Shown piece after piece: positions 22,028 to 33,405 of a stretch of DNA of 64,000 bases. This stretch comes from Pseudofabraea citricarpa (Eukaryota > Ascomycota > Leotiomycetes > Helotiales > Dermateaceae): NCBI GenBank assembly GCA_029641185.1, contig JAPWGK010000007.1:310001-374000 (forward strand). Reading direction: 5' to 3'. Within the stretch, counting starts at the first letter, position 1. Every line of letters starts with the position of its first letter. The notes beneath the pieces are model-generated. The model made no database searches and was not told the DNA's origin. It was given only the letters and a program-made list of their open reading frames with translations. The translations under genes and the position numbers were made by a program.

Positions 22028-23617
22028 TCTGGACGACTGCGAATAGAATCCTGTGGGTTGATTGGATTGCGGGGTAGTTGAATACCTTGACTGGGCCCGA
22101 TCGACTCTCCAGTCGTGATGTGATTATCGACCTACAGACTTGAATCCTCGACACTGGCTGTGCAATTCTTTTGATGGTTGTTGGAGAGGAGATGCTGGAC
22201 GAGCTGACGTGACAAGAGCTGACGACGAGCATCGACAAGATAAGATTCGGCAGTTTGCACGTGACAAGGACATGGTCACTTCTTTTTTTTTTTTTTCTTC
22301 TGTGATCTTCGCTGCGAAACATCGATAATCCTTCATCATCGGAATCTTATCTGGCTCAATGCCGTATTTGAGCCACCGCTTGCTGCGCATTCCACTGCGT
22401 GCCGTGCCTTCATCGCCATCGATCGTGTGGAGTCGCTCTCCAGTCGCATGAAGAAAAGGCTCCCCGAGAGATGAGCTCCCAGGGGTGGTGTGTGCCAGGC
22501 CAACTTACCAGCTTGCCAACCTGCCAACCTGCCAACCTGCCAACTTGCCCGGCGCCCGAGTACAGTAGGAAACAGTTGGTCGACTGCTCTGCCACCCTAT
22601 GAAACGCATGATGAGTCCCGATCCACCGTTCATCTGTTCTCAACTTCTCCCTCTGGCCAAAGCTTCTGGACTCTGGTCGCTCTGGCTAGCCCGGCCCTGG
22701 GTCAGCATCGCGGCTTCAACCTTCCACTCAACGTCCACAGATCGTCGCCGAGCAACCCAGCCTCAAACGTGCTAAGCTAAGCGCGACCTTTACCCAGAGG
22801 ACGGGCACTCGTTTCTGAACAATTAAGGTACCAGGACTCCAGGAGTGCCCTGAGCCCCTGAAGACTATCAATCGTTGGCACCTGGGTATCCTTTGAAGCT
22901 GCCAACTCAGCCGCGCTGAACAGCGGGACTGCCATGATGGTATTCGCTGGAAAAAGGCTCAGGGCCTCCACTGGCAAGGGCAGATGGGGATTTATGAAAC
23001 ACCCACCGGCCAGCACGCCTGCATTAGATCATTAATGCAAAGACCTTGTGCACTGTGCACGCGCGAATCAACCACCGTCACCGCATTTGGACCAAATTTT
23101 AATTTCCTTGCCATGAGGGTGTCGATGTGGATGTGATGCGATGGACTGGACAGGAGGCAGAGCAGAAATCCGACAAGCGAGCTAAAATAAGCATGGGGAG
23201 AAGGCTCAGGGGGTGTGGCATAGCATCCAACAAGGCCAGCCAACACAAGGGGAAAATGTGGCAAGCAGAGACTGGGTCGTGAGCTCTTTTTTCATAAGTA
23301 CCTTTCTTCTCTCTCACTCTTCTTTCTCTTGCGTCAGGTTTATCCGGTCAACCCTCTTTTACGTTCTCTACCTGCTGCTTTTTGTTTTTTTTGCACACTC
23401 ACTTAACACACACACACACCACACTCCTTTTAACTTGACTTTCTATCAGACGAATCTCAAGTCTATACGGCATCAAAAGCAGTTTCACAAACTTCCGTGC
23501 CTATCTAGTACATTCTCAGACCTATTATATTTACCTTACATTCTACCTGATAACTTATTGTTTTTTGTTTCGTTCTTTGATCACTCACCTTCGCTTCAAC
23601 CAAAAACTTCACCAGCC
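22028..23617. other. Intergenic region amidase / GH16
   Basis: About 1.6 kb divergent promoter region. It contains a poly-T run (about 22281-22299), the short tandem repeat listed separately, and a strongly pyrimidine-rich leader (about 23290-23610) before the GH16 start. No gene recognised. Confidence 0.5.
22515..22546 (+). repeat. 8-bp tandem minisatellite GCCAACCT
   Basis: Four consecutive copies of GCCAACCT (the last GCCAACTT), with degenerate partial copies on both sides (about 22499-22550). Confidence 0.85.
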
Positions 23618-24460
23618 ATGCTTTCACTATCTACTCTTTCGCTTCTCGCAAGCGTTTTCACTCTCACCAACGCCGGAGCTGCGCCTGCATTGCCCAACTT
23701 CAACCTAGTATGGTCAGAAACATTTGAAGGTGCTGCTGGCGCCGAGGTTAACCTTGACAACTGGGTACACCGTACCGGTCCACAATCCAACAACGAGGTT
23801 GAAACCTACACAACTTCAACCGAGAACTGTGCTCTCACCGGCGCTGGCTCAATGTTAATCACACCTTTGGAATCCGCCACCGGAGAATGGACATCGTGCC
23901 GTATCGAAACCAATGAAGAATTCACAGCCGATGCTGGCAGCATGATGATCGTTCAAGCACTGATCCGACTCGGCTCCAACGCTGGAATCGGCAACCACGC
24001 TGGGATCTGGCCTGCATTCTGGGCACTTGGTGGAGCTGTCCGTAGAGGAACAGAATGGCCTCAATGTGGTGAATGGGATGTCATGGAGAATGTCAATGCT
24101 GAGGCGATCGGCCACGGTACCCTTCACTGCGCTAACTGCGAGAGCAATGCTGGTCTCCAAAGCGCCATTGAATTCAGCTATGACGGATTCCACACCTGGG
24201 CCATGGCTGTCGACCGCACCAACAACGACTGGACTCTCCAAGAACTCAGATACTACATGGACGGCAACCTTTACCACGTCATCACTGGTGCCGATGTTGC
24301 TGATCAAGCTTCTTGGGAAGCCGTCACCGCCGAGCCATTTTTCTTGATCCTCAACGTAGCCGTTGGAGGAGACTGGCCAGGACCACCTACTGTACTGACC
24401 GCATCCGGCGCTGCTTCCGCCATGGAAGTCCAGTACGTCGGTGTGTACAAGTCCATCTAG
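23618..24460 (+). CDS. Secreted GH16 family glycoside hydrolase (endo-beta-glucanase-like)
   Basis: A single exon encodes 280 aa. A signal peptide (MLSLSTLSLLASVFTLTNAGA) precedes one GH16 beta-jelly-roll domain. The catalytic motif ExDxxE is GEWDVMENV with nucleophile Glu152, Asp154 and acid/base Glu157. Other family landmarks are IWPAFWALGG, GFHTWAMAVDR and FFLILNVAVGGDWPG. It is expected to hydrolyse beta-1,3 or mixed beta-1,3/1,4 glucans outside the cell, either plant glucan or the fungus's own wall; the exact specificity cannot be read from sequence. No GPI-type C-terminus and no carbohydrate-binding module. The ATG is the first in frame after a long CT-rich leader. Intronless, unlike most neighbours. 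Confidence 0.93.
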   Translation: MLSLSTLSLLASVFTLTNAGAAPALPNFNLVWSETFEGAAGAEVNLDNWVHRTGPQSNNEVETYTTSTENCALTGAGSMLITPLESATGEWTSCRIETNEEFTADAGSMMIVQALIRLGSNAGIGNHAGIWPAFWALGGAVRRGTEWPQCGEWDVMENVNAEAIGHGTLHCANCESNAGLQSAIEFSYDGFHTWAMAVDRTNNDWTLQELRYYMDGNLYHVITGADVADQASWEAVTAEPFFLILNVAVGGDWPGPPTVLTASGAASAMEVQYVGVYKSI

Positions 24461-25650
24461 ACTCATCACGAGTCTTTTCGATTTTGGCACTTCTATCAGC
24501 AGGCTTGGGGGTCAGGGGTTTTGGATTTGGGAAAGGCGTTTCTTGTTTCGTGGCTGGAGTTTGAAAGGGGGAGGGGGACCGTTATATACCACCTACTTGA
24601 CTGGAGAAATGACCGGCATCACATCGCAAGTTAGAAGAACGATGAAAATTTTGAGGGGGGGCTTTTTACATCACATCAAGACAGGACTCTTTTACTTTCT
24701 CGGAGGAATGAAGAGGGGTATACATAGACCAACTGGAGTTTGATAGCTAGCTACCTTTACGATAGATACCATTTACATATTGTCTCAGGACCAGAACCAG
24801 AACCCGCGTCGAAAAGAATATAGACATGCATGTTAGTTAGTGACTTGAGAACTTGTTAATTTTCGAGCATCCCAGCTTATTTCATGTTCACGAAATTTAA
24901 ACTTTCCTCGCACACACACACACATAAACCTTCCAACCTCACATCCCCAATCTAGACTTTCTCGCCAATCTCCTCGCTCGAGGAGTCGAAACTCTGACAT
25001 TTGCGGTTCTGGTCTTGGCATGCATGTTGTATGTACCATGCGCGATACCAAGCCCCAAGCCCACGGTATGGGGTTTTCATCCCCTCATCCTATTCATCTG
25101 TATTTTTTCCGTCTCTCTCTCTCTCTCTCTTGCCATCTGATCTGTAATTAAACCCTTCATAGTGAGACATGGCATTCATGCGTATCATCTGGTCTGTTCT
25201 GATCTTTTTTCCGGATGAGGGGAGCGCAAGGGGAGGAGGGGAAGTCTGTGACCATAATATGGCATGACTTATGAGTCTTGGCTTTTTTATCGCTCTCGTC
25301 TTGACATCAATCTTTCTTCTTTGAAATGCGGTTGTTGGCTTGGAGGAGACGTGGGGTAAATGCGGGGTGGTAGGAGGGGAGATGGCTGTAGAGGTATGTA
25401 TAGAAAATACCACGGAGATGTGTTATGGTTCTTTCAATGAGGATTTCTTCTTCTTCTTTCTTTTTTTTTGGAATTCAGCTGGTGAGATATATCTCAGGAT
25501 GTGCATAATATGAGGGTATTAACCAATTCTTGATATTACTCGCGCAGTAGCCCTCCCTCCCTCGCAAGAACAGCCGCCGAGGAAAATATCGAATCAATGC
25601 GTTGTATTAAATCTCATGTCAGATCTCTCTATGTACGTACATAAAGAAGC
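24461..25650. other. Convergent intergenic region GH16 / FAT1-like
   Basis: About 1.2 kb with simple repeats: (CA)n near 24909-24924 and (CT)n at about 25112-25130. No gene recognised; short frames overlap low-complexity sequence. Confidence 0.55.
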
Positions 25651-27868
25651 TCATAATCTAGCTCTGCCACCATTAAGATTCTCCCAATCCTTTCTTGTAA
25701 ACTCCACGTAAGTCTCGTCGTCTTTTGTCCAGAGGATTTGATCATCAATATGTACTTTGTCCGGATCTACACCTTCTTCTCTCAGTGGGACTTTGTTCTG
25801 CTTGTTGTTGTGGATGGGCGTCATTTGCTTGACGATACGTAAAAACACGGGAACGGCGTATTTAGGTAGGTAGGTGCGCGAGTGTCTGTAATGAATCAGT
25901 ATCAAAGCGGGAGGGTTGATGATAACTACGTACTTCAGCAAGCCGGCATAATCGAAGCGCGGTTTCTCATTGGGATCGATGAAAACCGCAGCACAGCCAG
26001 CTCGTCCATCATGACTCGGAAGAGCAACTCCATAGACATTGGCCTCGACCACACCAGGAAATTTCCCAACTACCTCAGATACTTCGGCTGTGGAAACATT
26101 TTCACCTTTCCAACGGAACGTGTCGCCCAATCGATCGAGGAAGAACCAACGACCATCGTCATCTCTCCTTAACGCATCACCACTGCGATACCACAAGTCT
26201 CCCTTCTTGAACACATTCCTTTCAAACTTTTTTGCTGTCGCTTCAGGATTCTTCCAGTATCCTGAGCCACCGGCAAATGCTTTTACATCTGGTACAGATA
26301 CGATGATCTCCCCGCCTTGCGAATATGGCTGTCTTTGTGCGAAACCGGTCTTTCGATCACGAGCTATTGCACCAGTTTCTTGATCAATTAAGACAGGAAC
26401 ATAAGTCTCTTTCAAGAGGTGCCGTTGAATCAAACCGTGGTGTCCAACACTCGCAGTAAGATAATCACCGCGAGAACGATTAACAAGTCCGAAAACACCT
26501 TCAGTTGAGTTGAAGAACTCGACTACCTCGGGTACGCCAAAACGATCGCGAAATTTTGTCCACACATCAGGACGAAGACCGTTGCCGTACATGGCTCGGA
26601 GACAGTGGTCTTTGTCTTGAGGATGCGGTGGTGCAGCGAGGAGGTATCGAGCTGTCTCACCAACATAGGTAATCCACGTTGCCTTTGAATCGCGAACTTC
26701 GCCCCAGAATTTCGAGGTGCTAAATTTCTTGCCAATGCATAGAGTAGTTCCTGTCATCATCATGGTAATAGCTACAACGCCACCAGTTCCATGGTACATT
26801 GGCATACAGTCATACCATCGATCATCTTCGAGCGGTAGAGAGACCCCTGCTGCTCGCTGTTAATTCAAAGTTAGCACATTATTAGTATTAAAAAATAGAA
26901 GAAGAATATCATACGGTGGCACCTCCCTGAAAGCCTCGGTCTATATTGAAAGGACAGCCTTTAGGCATACCAGTTGTCCCGCTGCGAATGATTAGCGATG
27001 CATTTTCAATGCCGGGGATGACAAACCTTGTGTAGAATAAAACCATTGGCCAGTCGCCTTTAACTTGTTCTCGAAATACATCATCTGGTCTCGTCGCCTC
27101 ACAAGAAAGTACATTATTCATTCCCGCTGAATCCAGTACAACGGTCGACATCCCGTACTCGGTCTCTATTGTTTCACGAACCTCGTTGATTCTCTCCACA
27201 AAGCCAGGCTCCTCATCGACAAGTAATAATTTAGCGCCGCTGATCTTCAAACAGTGCAGCAGAGCTTTCCCACTCAGGTTGTAATTGATCATTGCTGGCG
27301 CAGCTCCGATAGCCCATAACCCCAACCACGCAAAAATGAAATCCGGGGAGTTCTGCAGGTAGAAGGCGACAAAGTCGTGAGGCTTAACACCTTTCGATTG
27401 GAACCACTGTGCCCATTGATGCACTCGGTCATATGATTGAGCCCATGTGTAACAGCCTTCTCGCGACCATATTGCCTCCTCATTCGGCCGTTGACTTACA
27501 GCGTCCTCGAAAAAATAATAGAGAGAACATCTATTTTCCTTGACTGGTTCATTGATAAGTTCGCTTTCTGTGGCATGAAGATTTAGAGTCTTACCTGCTT
27601 GCATCCATAGCTGAACCACTTTCCTGCCCGCTCTCACGCTCTCCAGGTCTTTCTTGACGTGGTATTTACCATTCAAATACATGCCTGCGGCAGTTAAGCC
27701 AGCCACGGCTGCTGCTGTCGTTGCTACACTCCTCCATATCAGCACTCAATTTCTTCAAAAGAAAAATAAAATTGAAGCTCCCGAGGTTCTTGGGCGCAAT
27801 TGAGTTACGAGACACTTCCGGGAAGGTCCAAGCTGCGGCATGAACCTAGAAAACTCACCTAACGCCAT
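25651..27868 (-). CDS. FAT1: FAT1-type very-long-chain acyl-CoA synthetase / fatty acid transporter
   Basis: ANL-superfamily enzyme that activates (very) long-chain fatty acids to acyl-CoA and couples uptake to activation. Exons 27868-27859, 27744-27027, 26981-26915, 26856-25934 and 25885-25651 give about 650 aa. A hydrophobic N-terminal segment (about residues 5-25) fits membrane anchoring. The AMP-binding loop SGTTGMPKGC spans the join at 26981. DDRWYDCMPMYHGTGG follows, then the FATP/VLACS region GLRPDVWTKFRDRFGVPEVVEFF and NSTEG, then GDLWYRSGDALRRDDDGRWFFLDR. The 10-nt first exon (ATGGCGTTAG) is inferred: the next exon otherwise starts only with GTG preceded by a stop. Introns are 114, 45, 58 and 48 nt. 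All motif residues are present. Confidence 0.9.
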
Positions 27869-28741
27869 AACGGACCAATTCACACCCTCTCAAAGACAGT
27901 TCAAGTCGTAGTCCCCGTTCTCAACAGTCGGTCAATGGTTAATAAAGCAAATGATCTGGTATCAAAGAAAGTGCCCATCTTGTAAAGAGGGGCAAGCGGG
28001 TTATAGCATTAAAAAGAGGCGCAGATCGGCAAGAGATGCTGACGTTTGACCGAGGCAAGACGAACAAGGCGCTTGACTTCCCAACCCCGGATTTTCACTC
28101 CACACCGTCTTCCGATTGGCTGGGTTCGGTATCGTGTGTGTACTGATGTCGTGTCACTGCAGCTTGACATTCGTGCACTCTCTTGCAGTTTGCCTTTCCC
28201 GCTTGTTTAGCAGAAGACTGGCGACTGGGACTTGCAAGATTGTGGTGGTTGTTGCGAAAGGTGTCACAATTCAGATTTCAAGGGCTTAATCTCTAACCAA
28301 CGCTTATCGCTAGTGCCAGAGCTTATTGCTTCGGGACAAGTCAAAGAGCCAGCCAAGCCAAGAGCACAGCAAGTCTAGATCTGAAGACGCTCTTTGGATT
28401 TGACGTGTCGTATATGTCGGTTCTAGGCTTTTGTACTGCAGAGTGAAGAAGTGTCGCAGGGTGTTGGATGTTGCTGACTAGTTAATAGGTTCCACCCACT
28501 TTCGTTACTCTCTTCATTACCACCATCATCATCATCATGATCATCATCATTATTATCATCATCAATTCAATTCAATTTATCATTTTGTGTTTCGTCTTCG
28601 TTAAAAATACAATCTACAATAATACAACCAACATTACATGGATTATCTCAAGGTAAAAAAGAGAGAGCATGATTGTCATTTTACAATGTTACTTGCAATG
28701 ATATAGGTAGGGTCCATTATGAAAGAGCTGCGAAGATTATG
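27869..28741. other. Intergenic region FAT1-like / F-box-like
   Basis: About 870 bp holding the FAT1 promoter and the F-box-like gene's 3' end; no gene recognised. Contains the microsatellite listed next. Confidence 0.5.
28521..28570. repeat. ATC/ATT trinucleotide microsatellite
   Basis: Interrupted run of CAT/ATC units with ATT variants, followed by AATTC repeats to about 28580. Confidence 0.8.
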
Positions 28742-30266
28742 TCATCTTTGTTTTATTCCCTCCCTCCGTATCTGCCACAAAGATGTAGGATCAATCACTC
28801 CAGCTGGTAGATCTAACTGATAGATAGCCTCGCCATGGGAACTGAAGTTATTGCAGCTGAGCCGTTCCATTCGAATACGAAGGTCGTTTGGAGTATACTT
28901 AGAGGCGACTCTTTCCCAAACCTGGATCACAGAAGATTCCAGCTTCAGATCCCAGGTAGCCCGCCAGGTAATCGAAGGATTGTTAGACTCATTGCGGTAT
29001 TTGAATGCGCAAGCTTCTCTTTTGCCACAGTTCCATAGTGTCATGATATGCAGCTTCGGCATGCTAAGTGCAGCTGTTCCAGCGCTATGTAACAAATTGG
29101 AAATTTGTCCGCTGTTTGCTGTGTGAGTGAGTAGCCGCGACGTCAAGGCCAGGGACTGTAAGCGATCCCAAGTCCATTGAACCTGACACGCGAAGAAGAA
29201 GTCCACAGCATCGGCCATGAACGAGACGGAAAGCTGTTCGAGATCGAGACTTCGGCACGCAACAGCTCTGCTAACCCTAGGGTTCGGGATCCGGACATGA
29301 TTCTTCGGAAGAAGCGAAGAATCTTGGAATGCAACGGTGTAGTCCTCGTTAAAATCTTCGAATATTGATACTCTTTTGAGCTTCTTTGGAAGGTGCACCT
29401 TGATCATGTTTTCATGTGCTGTAGAGGTATCAGGAGCCTGACGAGCTTTGCCCGAGGGGGTATTTTGGGGGTGACTGCTTACCAACATCATATTGTTCTT
29501 GCGCTGTTTTGCCGCGCCACAATCGCCAGGGCTCATAGACTACACACTCCAGCTGTGGAAGACTGGCGAACAGAAACGTCATACTGAGAGGATAAACCCG
29601 ACGGCGGAACTGTCGACGCAATACAAGCCTTCTGACTACCTGGACTTTGGGAAGTTCTTCCCAGACAAGACCGGAAAGCTCACTCCCGAAAAGTCTTGAT
29701 ATAGCGCTGGATTTTGGAGCAGTAATTAGCTGACCGTCGACCCAACCATGTTCTGGATCATGAAATTGGGCTGCAGCCTCCTGCTGCTGGTTTCCAAATT
29801 CGAAAACGGTATCTTCATCCTCGTTGTCGGCTCCGAAATAACAATTCTTAAACCAATGTTCCGTATCGCTAGGGGAGTGTGCGCTGATCTCCAGCGTTAA
29901 ACCATCACCAGCTTGCTTCCATGTGCTTAAAATGTAAAAGAGCATCGAGACTGCCATTTTGATGAGGGATTCGTTGCTTTTTGACAATGTCGTCGATTCT
30001 GGCATTTTGCACGTTTGACAATTGTATGTGCGGAGCTCTATATGCAACCATATATGCTTTACCAGCCTCTTCTGTGTAGTGACCATTTGTTGGAACTCTA
30101 CAAGGCATGGTGCTCGCAGTTTCAATCGGCTGAAATTTTTCTTCTCTATTACGGCCTGCCATTCTTTGCAGACCGCAGCACAAGAACCAGATCCACGCTT
30201 TTCCTGTAGAAGCAACTCTAGTATCATAAGGCGAATTTCCGCAGGCAATGAACTCCAGTGTGGCAT
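28742..30266 (-). CDS. F-box-like domain protein (fungal DUF6546-like family)
   Basis: Exons 30266-29483 and 29418-28742, joined by a 64-nt GT-AG intron, give about 486 aa. The N-terminus LPAEIRLMILELL is a recognisable F-box-like helix, so the protein could be a substrate adaptor of an SCF ubiquitin ligase, but the motif is short and this is an inference. The remainder resembles a large fungal family of uncharacterised F-box proteins with conserved strings such as LVKHIWLHIELRTYNC, SPSDTEHWFKN and LKRVSIFEDFNEDY. No transmembrane segment or signal peptide. Such families expand rapidly and vary in copy number between fungi. It borders the repeat-rich island to its right, which suits an accessory gene. 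Confidence 0.75.
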
Positions 30267-30518
30267 ATTTGCTGTCGGTTTTGCTGTTGGTTTCCCGTTT
30301 TCTCTTTTGCCTGTGCAATGCGATACGTTTAAGGAAGCTGTCTGGTCTTGGGCGTTGTTTCTTGATATCGACTATGATGAAAATAGTTTGATGATTAATA
30401 GTGGTGGAGAAGAAATATTTCTAGACTAGAGTTCGCGCGTTTGTTAGTGAATCAAAAATAACCCCGAGGTCGAAATTTGTTAGCTTTCTAAATCTTCCAA
30501 CTTTTAAATTATAGTTAG

Positions 30519-30672
30519 TGTTGGAATAATAGTCAAACAAGGCACGTGGAACGCTAGTGCCTATATAAGGCCTCCTGTATGCTCCTCTTTCCTTCTTAGA
30601 ACAACCATCTTACAACCACCATTATGAGCCACTGCAGTGAATACAACTGTATTGACCATATGGTAACTGAGG
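30519..30672 (+). mobile_element. Possible Copia-type LTR remnant with primer-binding-site-like sequence
   Basis: Starts TGTTGGAATA, a frequent Copia LTR 5' end, has a TATA-like CTATATAAGG about 45 bp in, then CTTAGAACAACC, and ends near CCA followed by TGGTAACTGAGG, similar to the initiator-tRNA-type primer binding site. No intact gag-pol follows, so this would be a relic or solo LTR. Confidence 0.4.
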
Positions 30673-30983
30673 ATACCGACAGTTAGATTTATAGTCTAGC
30701 AGTGCTAGTAGTTGAAGCTAAGGTTCCGGCTTCTTAGCTCGACTGAAAGTTTAAGGACTTAGATTATTAGACTCGCACTAACATCACTTAACCAAAAAGT
30801 CAGGAATATTTAGCAAAAGGCTAGAATACGTAGGTAACAAACCCTGGGGGGAAAATACGCGTGTAAGAGTTATGTGGCTCGGAGAGAGTCTAGCCTCTAA
30901 AACAAGCAAAGACCCGTAGAATTTATTCCGCCGGTTATTCGAAGCTATTCTTACTTGATTCTAGGTGTTTCGGTATCCTTTAA

Positions 30984-31016
30984 TTAGCTAGAGGCCTGGT
31001 ACAGGCCTCTGGCTAA
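30984..31016. repeat. Near-perfect 15-bp hairpin
   Basis: TTAGCTAGAGGCCTG, a 3-nt loop GTA, then CAGGCCTCTGGCTAA. Only one position is a T/G wobble. It is much longer than the neighbouring sequence would give by chance and may be a transposon end or foldback structure. Confidence 0.75.
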
Positions 31017-32204
31017 TATATCCTTACAGACGTAGTAAATAACAACTATTAAGGTTAGGAGAGCAGACTCTATCAGAGAAATTCGTGGCCGAGTTTGATA
31101 CGACGAGGTTAGAACACCAAAAGATAATATACTTATAATCTGTTGGATGGAATCAGACACCTGACAGGTCAACTGGCTTGGTTTGTCCTGTTTGATAGTG
31201 CCTTGAGATATATGAGCTCTCGTGGCTCTTTCGCTAGCTTTTCAGCTCTCCTTAATCTAACTCCGTTTACCGTATGATTGATCAACTCATCCGTGAGCAC
31301 CTCTAATATAATCTAATGCTTTGTTATTTGCTTTCCAAGTTTTATAAACTCGTATCATCTCTTCGGATATCAAGAGAACTATGTCTCTATTTTCTATTAA
31401 TATAAAAGGAATCGAAGAGTTATTTTTAATACAACAACAAGGGTTTTGGTATCGTGAGGTCGCGTGTTCAAATCGGCCACAAATTTCTCCGATAGGGAGG
31501 GAGAGTACTAATTCATTAGCTTACGCTTCCTTTAAAGGTTAAGTTTAAGCTTTCTAAGTCTCTGTTACGTATTAAAACCTTGCTTCTCATATTCTAAGAC
31601 TTGGGCCATGTCTACATGCTGGAGCTCCGTAAGCAAGATACCTCTAAACGAATTCTTTATGTTATTAGGTGCGTAGCAGGTCTGATGATACTTTTATCTA
31701 TTATACCATTTTTGTAGCCTTTCTTAGTACATTCACTTTCCTTCAAGTACAGTAGTAGCTATGAAAGTACTCTTAAAATTGAGTAAGCGAAGGCATAGAT
31801 CCGAACGATTAGTGAATACCTACAAGGCTTAGATGCGAGGTGCGACCCGAGGACTTCACGATATGTCAGAAAAGTAGTATATCTGTGTACTTAAAAGAAC
31901 TGAATGGTAATAGCACAAGCAAGTGGTAAAGTTAGTACCGGACTAAACTGTAGAGTATTAGGAAAGTTAATATCAAAAGAAACATTTTCAAAGTAAGTAG
32001 GATTAGTTCCCTTAGCTTTTTATATACTCATGCTTAAGGTATGCACCCTTCTATTATGAGACACTAGAAGTTCCAAATTGGAATTGGAGCCTTGATCATC
32101 CTCTTGGTGTCTCGCTGATATGTCACGTGCCAAGCTCTCAAGAGATTTGGTGTGAATGGCGGAAAATTATTCCGGGGCGGGAATAATTGAAAACAGTAGA
32201 TACA

Positions 32205-32762
32205 TACTCGGCAAAGGTTTTAGTTATACCCGAAAATAACCTTTTAATAAAATTTAAGTAAAGTAAAGTATTTATATATATATAACATAAGATAGATATT
32301 TTTCTCTACTATATAACTAATAATAGTAGTCTATGTTTAAAGAAGAGGCTAAAAATAATAAAAGTCGTGTTTTAAAAATTCTTTTTATAAACTTTAATAT
32401 ATTTTCTATTTATTTACTTATATTCTAAAGAATATTATAATCTGAATTATAAATATATTATTCTAAAATTTGATAATTTACTATAAAAGAGAATATAAGT
32501 AATAAGAGGAAAATATAAATAAAATACTAGATTTTAAAATACCTTTTAGTTTTATATAAATATATATAAGAATTAATAGTTATAAAGTTAAAGTTTTATA
32601 AATAATAATAACCTTCTTATTTTTTATATTTTAGTATATTAAACTTCAGCTTCTTATAACTTTATAATATTTTAAGTTATATTATTATATTTGTTATTTA
32701 ATTTGTTATAGTTAAAAGTAAGGTCTTAGTTTTTGGGGCATGACTAAAAACTTTGCCGAGTA
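32205..32762. mobile_element. AT-rich element bounded by ~32-bp terminal inverted repeats (MITE-like)
   Basis: The left end 32205-32236 and the reverse complement of 32731-32762 agree at 28 of 32 positions: both begin TACTCGGCAAAG and share TTTTAGT, CCC and AAAA blocks. If the outer TA is a target duplication the element is Tc1/mariner or pogo-like. The interior is almost pure A/T, with very few CpG, and no coding capacity, so it is non-autonomous and probably mutated by RIP. An internal inverted repeat lies at 32399-32426 and 32490-32516. Confidence 0.7.
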
Positions 32763-33405
32763 GGATAGGGTACTATTCAATTGACTAATCCGATGCCAGT
32801 CGATCCGTTATTTGAGCCAATGTGCCCTTGAATATTCTTTCGGAAAATAATAAGCGCGGTTTTTATCTATGCATAAAGAAAAGAAAAGGTTAATCGAGAA
32901 AATAGCGAGGACAATTTGTAAGATAATATCTTACTACCAATCGCACTTTCTTTTCTCCATTAACTGAGCTGTATCTTCTGGCAGGTACTTTCCTTAGTTA
33001 GAATGATCTCTCGCAAGTCAATTAATAGGGTATCCTTCCTTCCGGGGACATGATTGTAGCTAGTGACGAGTAGTGCGAGTGCGAGGCAGGAGCGCGCTCG
33101 GACCCCTACTCTATTTACATCAGCCTCGTCGACCTCGTCATAGACTTTTACAACACCATCAGGAATCACTACTTACCTATATACTCACTTCTCATACCTC
33201 TCTCTTCGTTGTTCCCATTCCATATCTTGATCCCAATCCATCCATCAATCACTCTTTCAAGAGGTATCCTGAGTCCCACTATATATACTAAAGTGCGACT
33301 CTCCAAGGCTCTGGGAACATCCTTGATCAATCACGTATTAGGAGCTCACTTGATCCGGTTGTCCTCCTGTACAATACCGTAACAGTATTACAGTCTGCAG
33401 CAACT

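Larger units (their letters stand above)
30267..33405. other. Gene-free, repeat-derived island
   Basis: About 3.1 kb without any credible gene. The sequence is rich in TTAG/CTAA words and stops in all frames. It contains an LTR-like remnant, a long hairpin, a tRNA-like B-box, and an AT-rich TIR element, each listed separately. It looks like a degraded transposon patch. Confidence 0.65.

Noticed and set aside
7921..24460. A secondary-metabolite cluster built around CDH, lipase, amidase and GH16
   Set aside because: No backbone synthase, tailoring set or pathway regulator is present; genes are secreted or general enzymes interspersed with tRNA and AlaX.
30624..30686. Short ATG frame (MSHCSEYNCIDHMVTEDTDS) downstream of a TATA-like sequence
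   Set aside because: 20 codons only, and better explained as part of the LTR-like remnant.
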